A stretch of 64,000 nt of DNA, taken from Steinernema hermaphroditum. Its lineage: Eukaryota > Nematoda > Chromadorea > Rhabditida > Steinernematidae. The stretch spans positions 10,230,001-10,294,000 of the forward strand of contig CM059625.1 of the NCBI GenBank assembly GCA_030435675.1, in the 5' to 3' direction. A program made the position numbers and the translations under genes. Below the pieces are notes generated by a model. The model was not told where the DNA came from. It saw only the letters and a program-made list of their open reading frames with translations, and did not search any database. The stretch's first letter is position 1. Each line of letters begins with the position of its first letter. This document shows, one piece after another, positions 33,360 to 44,215 of this stretch.

Positions 33360-36253
33360 AAACAAATATTATAATAACAGGAGACATGAACGCAAAACGG
33401 AAATCAGCTGACAGCGGAAATCATGCAAGTGTGTTTACAGTTTTGATTTTTGCACAGAGAAAACAAAATAGGCGTGGCCTGAAAATGCCAACAGCGCCTT
33501 TCCATCAGTTGACAACGGTTTAACAACATTGTTTTCAGGGTTATCATTTCGAGACCGGCCGTCTGTACACACTCCACTCCAGACCACGGGTGCTTTTGCT
33601 ATATACAAGCAAGCAAAAGTTCTGAAATAAACAGACAGCGAGAATCTATGATCTACGAAATTTGCAACTTGCTAGTTAGAAGGTAATGCTCCCATGAAAG
33701 CCTTGAAAAATGGATTATGTGAGTAGGAAACAGTCCGGATTATCCCATCACTGCATGTGTTCCTAAGTGTCTAAACTTACGATCAGTATCTTCGGGAAAG
33801 ACTGATTATCTGGAAGACAAAAAACAAGGACTGCAAACGTTCGTATGATCGTTTTGCGGAAAGCATGGCAGTAAAACTACGGATTTGCAGCATATACATA
33901 AGAAATCAGTAGACAAATGACGTTTGTTGGGCTATTTTCAGAAATATCTGGGGTTTCTTTGGCGAGTTTTTTTTGCAACCAATGTGAAATGTAATAAACA
34001 CTGCATTGCCCATATTCTGTGAACATTTGTTTGTTCTTTCCGCTGTGGTATGTTACCGTTTTCTGCAAACATCGCACTCGACGACATTTGCAGCAAGCAA
34101 ACAATAATAGGCCTAGAGGTTAGAAAAAATCCTAGAGGGTCATAGAGTTTTGCTAGCATGATTTGTGAAAAAGAGGTTGAGCGACGCCTGAGCGCATCAC
34201 ACGCAACTTTAGTCTGGAAAAAGTACTATGTTCCCCTTACTCACCCTTACCTTTGACGTCACAGATTGTCTACAGACACGACCGCTGTCTGGAGTGTGGT
34301 CAGCCGGTTCGTCTTGACACGAGAACCCTGAACACAGCGGTGTTAAAGCGTTGTTTGCTATGTCTCGAACCAGTACCAATAATACAAAGTGCTAGACAAC
34401 AAACGCGTTGTCAACATGTTGGCATTTTGCACTCAGACCAAAAGTTATAGCTTCACTGTACCTGTGTTTACTCTACACAGGCATTTCGCTTTTGGACCCT
34501 GATGTACATTTCATGTCGATCGACACTCATTCAGCAGTTGACTGGATTACAGTATTTGCGCCGAAGTCTAATACAGAAATTCGGAATTCCATCTTTTCTT
34601 TGTGCCTGTATTTTATTGCATTACTGTATTCTCTGGCCGGAGAAGATGAATAATCATCGGAGTCGCTGGCACAGAAAACGTTTCATGCTGTGAATCACTT
34701 GAGTTGTCGATGGCAACTTCTCAATCTCACTGCCAATCTATTGATTTGACTCAAAGCAGGCTTCTTGTGATGTTGTACTTTGGAAAATACCAGTCTTATA
34801 CAGAAGGGAAATGCGCGCGACGTGAAAACCTCTTCCAGGAAATACGGAACAAATCAGGAAGTTGTTCCAACCCTACGCATGTGAGAATGCGTGTCAAGGA
34901 CGTCGTGATCTGTACAAGAGAGAGAAGTGCAGACGTATACCAATTGAAACTGTTTGAAAGTGTAAATAGTATGCACAGAAAGGTGTTGTTGATCTTAATC
35001 GTTAAAATAAACACAAATTCCAACCGAATTTTATGTGCTTTTCGCGCTAGTTGAGTGCACATCGGAGCACCACAGACGGACTCGCACCATTCCTGCATAC
35101 ACCGACGCGTCTGACACCTTCTATTTACGCCGAGCGTCGGTTGTCATCATCCCATATTACATGAATCCTATTCTGTGTGTTGAACACTGCTTGCTGCAGA
35201 TTTGTCTCAACACAAAGGTGACGATACCCCTCGGTGGAACCCTTTCCAATAGCGCCTTCTCACGTTCGCGCACAGTGTTACGTACTGCACTCGTCTATGA
35301 GAGCATTGATTTCCGACCGATTGCATGACTCACTTCATTCCAAGACTGTCTTCGCCTTCGTGCATGCGCAATGTTTTCCCTGACGCCTCCCCCGCTTCGT
35401 TTCCTACCACCCTTTCCATCAAAACCCCATTTTCATTTCCTTATCAGAGCAGCGCGTCATTGAGATGTTTTCATTGCCAGCAGATTTGAAAACTTGATTT
35501 CCGAAACTTGAATTCAAAGATCGGATTAAAATTTTCGTAATCCCGCGTGAGAGTAGTCATTGCCACCTTAGCATAGCATTTGAAACACATCGAAAAATCA
35601 TTTTATATTTAATATTCATAGGAAATATTTGCTACCGCCCTTGAGTCCCTTTCGAACAAAGCGCGCACATGCGTTCGTTCTGAATTAAAACCAATATAAT
35701 AAGTGCCATAAATATACGTATTGAAGTGCGAAATGAAAGTTGTCGTTACAGGTTATGCCAAAAACCGGCCTATGTTCCGGTCCCATTAGTCGCGCTAACA
35801 CTTGTTTTTCGAAACACAAACCATTTCTCGCCTGTATGGGTAAATTTAATCATACATTTTGACCATTCGACCAGATTGAATTTGCTGATCGTTGTTGACT
35901 GTAGATTCCTGATTACTCTTTTTCTGTAGCTTCGATTCCTCGTATTTGTGGTAGCTTCTATATTTTCCGCGCTAATTATTCGATAAGGTTTCGTTACGTG
36001 TTACGTCACAACGCTAAAGGTCTTTAATGTCTGTATACGCAACAAATATTTTCAATGTATGTACAGAGTGTAGGAGAAACACCGAGCTTGAAACGAGTTT
36101 TGTTCGCCGGGCGCGAAAACGATCGAAGAGAGAAATTGAAGACGGTGGAAAGGCGAGAAAAGTGATTGCAGCCGACTGTCGCCCTAGTCCTAACCATTGC
36201 TCCCTCAACTAATTAACCCGGCTTATTCGTTTCGGCATCACTTCCTAAAGGTA
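33360..36253. other. Long gap with no recognised gene
   Basis: I see no exon chain in this 2.9 kb. A frame at 34253-34450 (+) has CxxC-like cysteine pairs but no splice sites or family support. The 3' end is the 5' flank of the EF-hand gene. Confidence 0.4.
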
Positions 36254-36964
36254 ATGGGTGCCTGTTGCGCCAAGCAAAATCGTCGTAAGGCAGCCACTGA
36301 GGTAGGACCATTACCATAGATCAGATAAAATCAGATTAGTTGCTGTGTTCTCACCTCTGATGAAAATGTTACCTCTTATAGCGGATACTTCTTTCAGGCT
36401 TCTGATGTCGGCGAAATCCGTGATGAGGATCTCCGTGGAATTTTCAGAGAATTTGACTTAAACGGCGATGGCTATATACAAAAAGATGAACTTAAGGCTG
36501 TGATGATTAAAATGGGACAATCTCCTACAGAAGAGGAGCTGAATGCAATGTTCACTGCCGCTGATAAAGACCGCGACGGAAATATCGACTTTAATGGTAC
36601 TCACAAATAATGGATCTTTCCACATCGTTTCATTCAGAGTTTCTCTCAATTGCGCACGCCAATCCACTGTCCTTGTCGTTACGCGCAGTATTCGACGAAC
36701 TTGACGTTGATGGGGATGGATTTATCACAAGGTACATGAACAAAACTTGCGAATGACAATGTTTTTTTAGATCCGAGTTGCGGATAGCATTTCAGCGGAT
36801 GGGTCATACACTTTCAGATCAAGACATCAAAGCAATATACAAGCATGTTGATATCAATCAAGATGGAAAGATAAACTTCGAAGGTGACGCAGCTCGTTTG
36901 TTTTTCAGCTTAACCCTATTGCACTTTAGAATTCTGTCGAATGATGACGCGTAAGAAGAATTGA
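36254..36964 (+). CDS. Calmodulin-like EF-hand protein with acylation-type N-terminus
   Basis: Exons 36254-36301, 36398-36596, 36638-36731, 36771-36883 and 36930-36964 give 162 residues. Four EF-hands are present, with loops starting DLNGDGYI, DKDRDGNI, DVDGDGFI and DINQDGKI, each with acidic residues at the calcium positions. So all four look competent. The extra N-terminus MGACCAKQNRR fits myristoylation at Gly2 plus palmitoylation at Cys4/5, so this calcium sensor is probably membrane-tethered, unlike calmodulin. The linker between the hand pairs is short (EFLSIAHANPLSLS). It resembles the divergent CAL-type proteins of C. elegans; the exact orthologue is not clear. Exon phases close perfectly. 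Confidence 0.9.
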
Positions 36965-37178
36965 CAAAAGAACGCGGACGCGGTGATTCTATTTATTCAA
37001 ATCGTTTTCATTCCAATGCACCACTTTCCCTTGTTTTCAGTAGATTGTGATAAAGAACACTCAATTACGGTTGAAAAGTGAATGTTTCACGACAGTGAGA
37101 ACGGTGACTTCGTTAATTAATCAGTATTCATTTGGTTTTCATTTTGTGCATGTATGATGGTATGAAAGACAGTTTCAG

Positions 37179-38193
37179 CTTACGCTAGCCCGCAAATACT
37201 GGACGATGACGCAATCGTAGAGGATGATTTCTTCGAAACATTCTCCGTTGTAGGATAAACTGCGGATGTATGGGTAGACAATGCCGCCTTTTTCTGTGAC
37301 ATTTCAGAAGACGGTTCAGAAAACGGTCGCAACTCTTCCGGTTCTCAGCCCGAAGCAGCGAAGGCGCGTCCGAATCCGCACCGACGTCTAGATTATCGAC
37401 GGCAACGAATCTGATGAAGAAGACAACGCGCCTGTGCAGGCCTCCGAGCGCCTTAGCGGTTTGGACCCCAAGCTCTTATGGTCTTTTGGATGTCGGAATC
37501 GAAGATCTAGCCGTTGAGTTCAAAAGCTGCCGACAGAGGTACATGGACGCCGGCGGACAGCATCACAACTGCCTTCGTGAACGGACAGATGACCTGGCAG
37601 AATCTATGACGATATCTCCCGCCTTCTGGAAGGAATGCCCTGAGAAATAGTGTGAAGTACTCAAGACGCGACTCATACTCGTGAACCAACACCTCATGTA
37701 CGAGCGATGTGGCCGCCTCATCCATGGAGTGCGGAATCGGCGCCTTTTCGCCACTCGAGCGTGGAGCACAACAACAAGCTCGTCGGACTGCTTTCAGAGC
37801 TTCGCAAGAAGATCAGCAACACGAGGAAACGCGAAAGGGAAAAATACAAGGAGTTGGAGAAGTTATACGGCGTGTGCCAGAGGCAGCGAAGCTCCCTAGA
37901 AATTCGTCTTGAGCGGAACGCTGACAAGGAGATCATCGAGCAACTACGAGAAGACCTGGACAACTCGCGGATGTGCCACAACGACTCCGAAGCGCGGATT
38001 CTCTTCGCCAAGCGACACTCGAAGACATCGAACGGATGAAATTCGAATTGGTCCATTCGCAGAAGCAAGTCCAGAAGCTGAGGGACGGCATCGCCATCGC
38101 TCAGATAGAACTCGCGAACCGTTCGACAGCACAACCGTCGCAAGATGAAGAGCTCAAGCGGACGGTGGACGAAGAGATTCTCGGAAAACGAGG
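37179..38193 (+). pseudogene. Frame-broken coiled-coil protein gene
   Basis: Protein-like sequence runs through the region but jumps frame at least five times without introns. After a TTTCAG acceptor it begins DDDAIVEDDFFETF. It continues in different frames as GNESDEEDNAPVQASERLSG, EDLAVEFKSCRQRYMDAGGQ, LVNQHLMYERCGRLIHGVRN, KLVGLLSELRKKISNTRKRE and DIERMKFELVHSQKQVQKLR. The last two parts are strongly heptad-like. The final exon ends at a normal donor (GAG then GTGATT) near 38193, but I find no following exon before the convergent KANSL3-like gene. The simplest reading is a recent pseudogene, also truncated at its 3' end. Indel-type assembly error is the alternative, but the flanking genes are clean. 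I do not recognise the parent family. Confidence 0.6.
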
Positions 38194-38446
38194 TGATTCT
38201 GTGTTGTTCGGTGTCTTTGGAAACCTGACCACATGACAACTCTTTGTAAGCCTGCTCTCGTTCTAGACGTCTAGTCTCCGCCTCCGAAAAACAATGGGTG
38301 CTTACAGGTATCAGTGTTCAACCATCGGAGTGTAGATTAGACTACCCCGTAACAGCAGAGAACCGGAAGAAAGGGAGAAAATGGTCCTGTTCAGCTGCAG
38401 AGAACATAACAATGTAACAAACAATTTGGAACAAAAAAAACATCAA

Positions 38447-40744
38447 TTAAGTGTGGACCGATGCCACGTTTCTTCGCCGTGGCCTGCCTCTGCGTCCTCT
38501 TGGCTGGTAACTCGATGGCCTCGGCGGCATCTTCAGCGTCTTACGCTTTCTTGTAAACTCAATGACATTGAATGGTTTCATTGATTCCCGATGGGCCTTC
38601 ATATCAGGCTCCGCCGCGTCGACCACTTGAGTGACGAAGTCGCGCACATGCTCCAGCACTGCTCGGTCGATGGTCATCTGTGTCAGGCGCTCCTTCATCA
38701 GCCGCTTGCGGTTCACTCGTAGATTGACGTCCGCTTCGTTCACTACCACGAGCCCTGTTTTGTCTAAACCCGAGAAATGCGAAGGTGACAGGGAGAACGG
38801 CGACTTACTGATGTAGTACTCCTGCGTTCTAAGGATCGCGTCGATGTACGAAGCCCTTGTGCCCTGTCCACACACGAACAGAGTGGGGCAGTATGTCAGA
38901 TTAGCGTTGTCATCAGGATCCTGAAAACAATCATTACTGCTACAAGTGATGGGCAACTCACAGCTAGGATCGATGATTCAGGATAGGCAAACAATATGGC
39001 TGCTGTGACGCCGCCAACATTCTCTAGAGCTTGCTGCACCAACCGACACGTCGTCCCCCATCCTACGACCACCACGTGCGAATCCGGATACGTGTCCTGC
39101 ATCTGTTCGATTTGTTCGGCGATGTGGTTCGTTAGGCTGTCGGCGATGTCCATCATATCCAGCTTCCCGCGGTTGACATTCCGGTCGACAACTTCGAGCT
39201 TGAGTTCTACCGTTTGTGCGAGGGCCGGAAGCATATAGCGGAACATTGCGTCGTGGGAGTGGGTCCGCTCTCCGAAAATCGCGAAGATGTTCGGCTCCAC
39301 GATGATCATGACAACGTTGCCAAGTTGTTGTGTTTTCTGAACAAAAAGTGATACAGAATAGAAAGCAGTCTGAGCACGCACGGTCAAGTCATCTTCGATA
39401 ATCTTCAAGTAGGGATCGGCCACGGCAGTCACGGTGAATTCAAGCAGCCAGTTATGACACTGATTCATGATCACATCCCGGCCCAACGTCATCATCGAAG
39501 AGACCAACTTCCGGCCTATATTCGTACTGCTGAGCAGGGAGACGATGTCCAAGTAACTCGTCAACCAGTCGGTAGGCAAGTGTCGGATCATCCACTCATG
39601 GATCACGTTGAGATGCTGCTGACCGTACTGAAATAAAAATCGCGTGCAGGCCTGGACTGATTTGCAGCTCACCAAAGATGCCCTTTCACAGATCGCCTTC
39701 ATCTCTGTGGCGCTATCCTCCGTGTGCGTGAAGTACACAGCGGGGCCACCATCCAGTCCAAAAACACTGATTACCATCGAGTGCTGCTCGCCGACCAACT
39801 TGAGGATTAGCTTCAGGTACGGAGCTAATATCTTGTCCTTGTCTATCCTGCAATAACGAAGAATTTGCAGAGTTTGTGGTGGCTCAATACTTACAGTTTT
39901 CCGAGATCTGCCACCGACCATTCTGCTTCAGCATGATTACTTTGGGGACGCGGCATAATGGTGACAATGCTCTCAGCCAGCGCTGTAGCTCGGAGACAGG
40001 TCATAAAATCTCCAGGGTCTTCCAAAGCTCCCTCTCCAACCATATCAGTGCCGTTCTCTCTGTAGTTCCAAGGTCGACAAAGGTCCAACAAAAGAAAGCT
40101 TACCGTGGGATCAGAACATCACGGTAGAATGCGCCGACAGTGGGACGCAGCCAGTCTTGAACGCCGAGAATAGAGAGTCCTCTCGAACGCTGGCGGCCCT
40201 CGACGAAGTCCAAGTAGCTTCTTCCTTCAATGGGAGCGAGCTGGAAGAACGTTTGCTCACTGGAAACACTATAGCTTTCAGCGTTGTTTTCCGGATGACT
40301 TCGAATGGGAAATGAAAATGAACTCTGCGGCTTCGTCTTCGGCGCTTTTTCACGCTTAAGCATCACAGAAGTCGAAGACTCCTGTGAGGAAGAAATTGGA
40401 GTTCCCTGAGATTTTGGCGGCCTTCGGGAATTCGAGCGTTTAGGTGGACGCGGTTCTGGCGAATATCTTTTGAAGAAACGCTTGCGGGCACCTGTAGGAA
40501 CCGTTGACGGCGCCGCCGGGACGACGGGACTTTGTGGCTTCACCTTTGGAGGCCTTCCGCGCTTCCGCTTCTTTGGGGCAGACGACGCCTGTGGAATGTA
40601 AACCACGTTTTTCGGAGTCTTTCGCGGACTTTTAGGCGGCCTTCCGACATGCGAACGTCTAGGTGGACGTGGCTCCGGTGAGTATCTCTTGAAGACACGC
40701 TTGCGGGCGCTTCGTTGCACCGCAGATGGCGTTTCTGGGTCCAT
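38447..40744 (-). CDS. KANSL3/Rcd1-like subunit of the NSL histone acetyltransferase complex
   Basis: Exons in gene order 40744-40104, 40059-39895, 39847-39673, 39627-39382, 39336-38962, 38920-38809 and 38763-38447 give 676 residues with perfect phase. The N-terminal 220 residues are basic and Pro-rich with AT-hooks (KRGRPPK at about 61-67) and a 27-residue repeat (about 13-39 and 86-112). The middle is an alpha/beta-hydrolase-like fold: HVVVVGWGTTCRLVQQ near 500, then TLFVCGQGTRAS. Next comes the family segment LVVVNEADVNLRVNRKRLMK followed by ERLTQMTIDRAV, closely matching human KANSL3 (LVVVGGADDNLR). The catalytic serine elbow is not conserved (GWGTT), as expected of a non-enzymatic scaffold. 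The C-terminus has another AT-hook (RGRRGRPRRR). It is expected in the nucleus with MOF/KAT8-type acetyltransferase. The ATG lies 6 nt after a TTTCAG acceptor. Confidence 0.82.
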
Positions 40745-40895
40745 TTCAACTGAAATCATTGAAGTTGGTTGCTTAATCAGGAGAATACGCGCGTAGCGGA
40801 AATTCACGAAAGTCATCAAAAGCACATCAAAAGATATTCCCCATCTCAAGAACAAAAATTACAAAGCACACACACACATAAGGGGGAAATTATCG

Positions 40896-41057
40896 TCCGA
40901 AATTGGGAGGAGCGACCGTAAAAATTGCGGAGAATTTCGTTGCGGGACTCAAGGTTTTAAAAGTATTTCGCACGAAATGCAGCGCAATACTTTTGAAACC
41001 TTCAGTCCCGCAACGAAATTCTCCGCAATTTTTACGGTCGCTCCTCCCAATTTCGGA
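40896..41057. repeat. 162-bp near-perfect inverted repeat (hairpin)
   Basis: Arms of 76 nt (40896-40971 and 40982-41057) are reverse complements with about three mismatches and flank a 10-nt loop (ACGAAATGCA). Arm ends read TCCGAAATTGGGAGG and its complement. No clear target-site duplication is visible in the immediate flanks. The structure looks like a palindromic MITE. It ends 14 bp before the first ATG of the Argonaute pseudogene, and RNA from either strand would fold into a long hairpin. Confidence 0.92.
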
Positions 41058-41070
41058 AGACAACTTTGAA

Positions 41071-43267
41071 ATGGAGAATAACTCGCGACCCGCAGGAAGT
41101 CCGCTGACACACGAGTTTTACCGTTCGTTCGAATTCGAAAGTTTTCGTTGCAGGACATCCCCTAAGGGATTGCAGTCAGTTTGGTCAGGGCCCGTACAGT
41201 GACAGATATCAAACGATCACTATTCAACTCTCACAGTGCGAACGCAATTTCATCATCCATGGAGGGGAGACAGAACAGAAAGTGCCCACCAGCCCTAACG
41301 AAGACAACTCACTGAAACAATTCTTGGAAATAATCACGTCACAGTATGCTTTAACCAATCCGTAAGTCTCCAACTTCCTCCAACTCATACGTGCCTTGTA
41401 TTTCAGGGATGACTTTCTAACGCTTGGCCCAGCCACGTCATATTTGATGAACCCCATGAAGCACGGAATGCACGTTCGAAGGTCCTAAAGGACGTGGTGC
41501 GCAGCGCACGGCAATAGCCCTTGATGTGAAGAAAACATCGTTTCACCACGAGAACAGGATGTTGGAGAAGGCTGGGATAATTTTGGGCCAGAAAGTTAAA
41601 GCAAATGATGCAGCGCATCTTGTGCAAGGACTGAAGGCGTTGTCACTCGCCACAGGAGGCCACAGGAGACTCAGCGTTGTCACTCGCCACAGGAGGCGCC
41701 CGTCATATCACCTATTACAAACGTCGTATCAGAAACGCCCCGTCAAAAGAAGTTCAGGAACGCGGCTGGTGTAGAGCAAAGTATTGGCGAGTACTTTCTC
41801 GATAGATACGCCCTCACACTAGAGTATGTGCCACACAACGAAGAATAAGATAACTGGCGTTTGTTATAGGCGCCCGGATACTCCACTAATTGTCACCCAC
41901 CTCGGAAAGAATCTAGCCTACCTCCCCATGGAACCTGTCTATGTACTGGATGGGTAGCGTGTTCGGCCGAGCCAACATACTCGCACCGAGGTTCAGAGAA
42001 CAATCGCCGCCTCTTCCGCCCCTGCCGTTCGCACCCAACAAATCAAGCAGCTAGTCAACGCCTTCAACCTCACGAGTACTATAGAGCCCATGCTTCCGCT
42101 GGCGTTGAAATAACTTCGGAACCGCTTGTTGCACGAGGTCGCCTACTGCACAACCCTTCGATAGAATACGGAGACTCGACATCAGTTGTTCCGGATGCTG
42201 CAGCCAGATGGGATTCGCACCGCAAGCTATATCTCAACCCCGCGAAGGTTACGAAATGGTCGGTGGTTGTCATCTCGAATGGAAGGAGCAGAGAACTCCT
42301 CAGCGAGCCGATGCTCAAGTGAGTGTTCCTTCTGCTGGCATATTCCTCACAGCGCGCATTCTAGGCAGTTTGTCCAGAGCCTTATCAGTGAAGCTCGTTC
42401 TCGCGGTATTGAAGTCCACGAACCTCGTTCACTCCTTTACGGTAGTCCAGTGTGCCAGGAAATCTCCTACGTCTTCAAAGTAGCAGCGTCATCAGCACTC
42501 GATTTCCTATTTTTTATCACCACAAATGAAATAACGACCGTACATTGTTGGTCTCCTGAGATTCGGCTTGTGACTGGAAGGCTTTTGTTTAGGTCATCTG
42601 AAGCGCCTGGAACGGGAGCACGAGATTGTCACGAAAGACCTCATGATGGGCACCGCCCTTGAAATCGTGTGCCATTCGAAGAAGCACATATTGGAGAACA
42701 TTGTCAACAAGGTATTCATTGTCAATGTGCGTAAATTTTGTACGGACTATTTTATAGTTTAACATGAAAAATGGCGGGCCGAACTACACATTACACATGC
42801 CCCGCATCAGTGGCTCCCAAGACCTGTTTCCCAACGATCGTATGGTTATTGGCATCGCGACGTCTATGGAGAACATGTGCCATCGCCGTGACCTGAGCCG
42901 GAGCACAGCTGATCAGATTCCCACCGTTATTGGTGTCGCAGTCAACATCAAGAGCGATCCCGGCGATTTCATTGGCGATTACTTGCTCCAGAGGAAGAAG
43001 TAATCGCGCAATCTTTGGTACATGCAACCATGTGCTTCTATTCAGCCCGTGCTCCGGACGTTCGTTGACGCGTTCATGGAGAAGCGTGGATGCCCGCCCA
43101 AGGACATTGTCATTTACAGTTTATTTATACGTTTATTCCAGGGAACTACTCGAGTGCCGCGCTACACAGTTCTGCAAGACGACGCGAAAATGTCCATGGA
43201 CGAAGTGGAGCATCTTACTTATGGACTCTCGTTCGGACGCCTGAAGGACACCCACATCAAAGCCTGA
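41071..43267 (+). pseudogene. Degenerate worm-type Argonaute
   Basis: Most Argonaute regions are recognisable in order. They are the N-domain/linker (FLEIITSQYALTNP, ALDVKKTSFHHENR), PAZ (VEQSIGEYFLDRYALTLEY, LGKNLAYLPMEPVYVLDG), L2/MID (EPLVARGRLLHNPSIEYGD, DFLFFITTNEITTVH) and PIWI (LMMGTALEIVCHSKKHILEN, FQGTTRVPRYTVLQDD, MSMDEVEHLTYGLSF). The frame is broken near 41475, by a duplication at 41637-41697, around 41850, near 42090 and near 43000. An in-frame TAG lies at 41955-41957, and about 50 residues of PIWI between DIVIY and FQGTT are missing. The PIWI strand that should carry the first catalytic Asp reads MVIGIATSME, so the parent was probably a non-slicing WAGO-type protein of the secondary small-RNA pathway. 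Several ordinary introns survive with good splice sites, so this is not a retrocopy. Confidence 0.82.
41637..41697 (+). repeat. Short tandem duplication inside the Argonaute pseudogene
   Basis: The 24-nt sequence at 41637-41660 recurs exactly at 41674-41697, a 37-nt offset. Because 37 is not a multiple of three, the duplication shifts the reading frame in front of the PAZ region. Conserved Argonaute sequence resumes in another frame just after it. Confidence 0.85.
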
Positions 43268-44215
43268 CCACAGAGGCCTAGTTAATCACATATATTGTTG
43301 TTTTTTTTTGTTGAGTATGGTTTTGTCCAGTATAGCCTAGTTACTACTGTCTTTGTGTGTTTCGTGTCTCTTTCCCTGTTCGCTCTTCTCCCATATTTTA
43401 TAGCGCTATCAGCAGCCCTCTGAGGTTCTTGGAACACCGAAGTGTTGTGAAGTGGAACGACCGAATGAGGAAGGGAACCGCTTACTAGACCACTCTCGGT
43501 AAGAAGGGGTAATACACATAACACACGGGGGTATATATGGACACATGTAGACACAGACAGTCTCGGGGCCGATGATAGACAGGTGGTTCCGCATGTAGAC
43601 GTTCACTCTTTAACAGTGGGTCTCTGATATCCAGGAACGTTTACTGGGAAGGTTTGCTTTACTCATAAGTGCTATTGCAAACAATGGACGGATTTTTTGG
43701 TGACATCCTCTATGAACGCGCAAAAGCACAAGTTTGCCTCATTACAGAAATGGGCGTTGCTGCTTATCGTTGCTTATCTTCGGTAATTTCCAGAGTTATA
43801 TGTTTCTTTTTTCTTCTTATCTTATACGTCAGATGTTTCTTTTTCGCTCTTATTTTATTTCGGTTTCGAGTGGTCCGAAGGATGCTGCTTATCAGCATTT
43901 TTTGTCACTATTCCAATGTCATTAAAATATATTAGATACATTACAAAATTATGTCAAAAACCATTGTGTGTCGAAACAGCTCCTGTTCCTCCAATATCGT
44001 TCCGTTTCTCAATTCGATTCATTGATTCGCGAACGAACCATAGAACTTTATAGTTCGGCGATTGCCATTGACGATTGTTAAAGGCGTTGTTTCACTTTTA
44101 ACTAATTGTGACAACGAAAAAACTTACGAAATTTAGTTGTGTTTTCAATGTTTGCTTCGCTTACATATTCATGATTTTCCCTCCTTTCAGAGCGTGCAAT
44201 TCGTTTTATGTTGTC
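43268..44215. other. Intergenic, T-rich, no gene
   Basis: Pyrimidine-rich sequence lies around 43800-43870 and no supported exon is visible. A CTTTCAG acceptor at 44184-44190 probably marks the trans-splice site of the COQ8 gene. Confidence 0.45.

Noticed and set aside
34253..34450. Open frame with paired cysteines that resembles a zinc ribbon
   Set aside because: No splice sites, no second exon, and no wider family pattern; cysteine spacing is probably chance.
40903..41202. ORF reading through the hairpin arms (GGATVKIAENFVAGLKV on both strands)
   Set aside because: The same peptide on both strands is a trivial result of the inverted repeat, not a gene.
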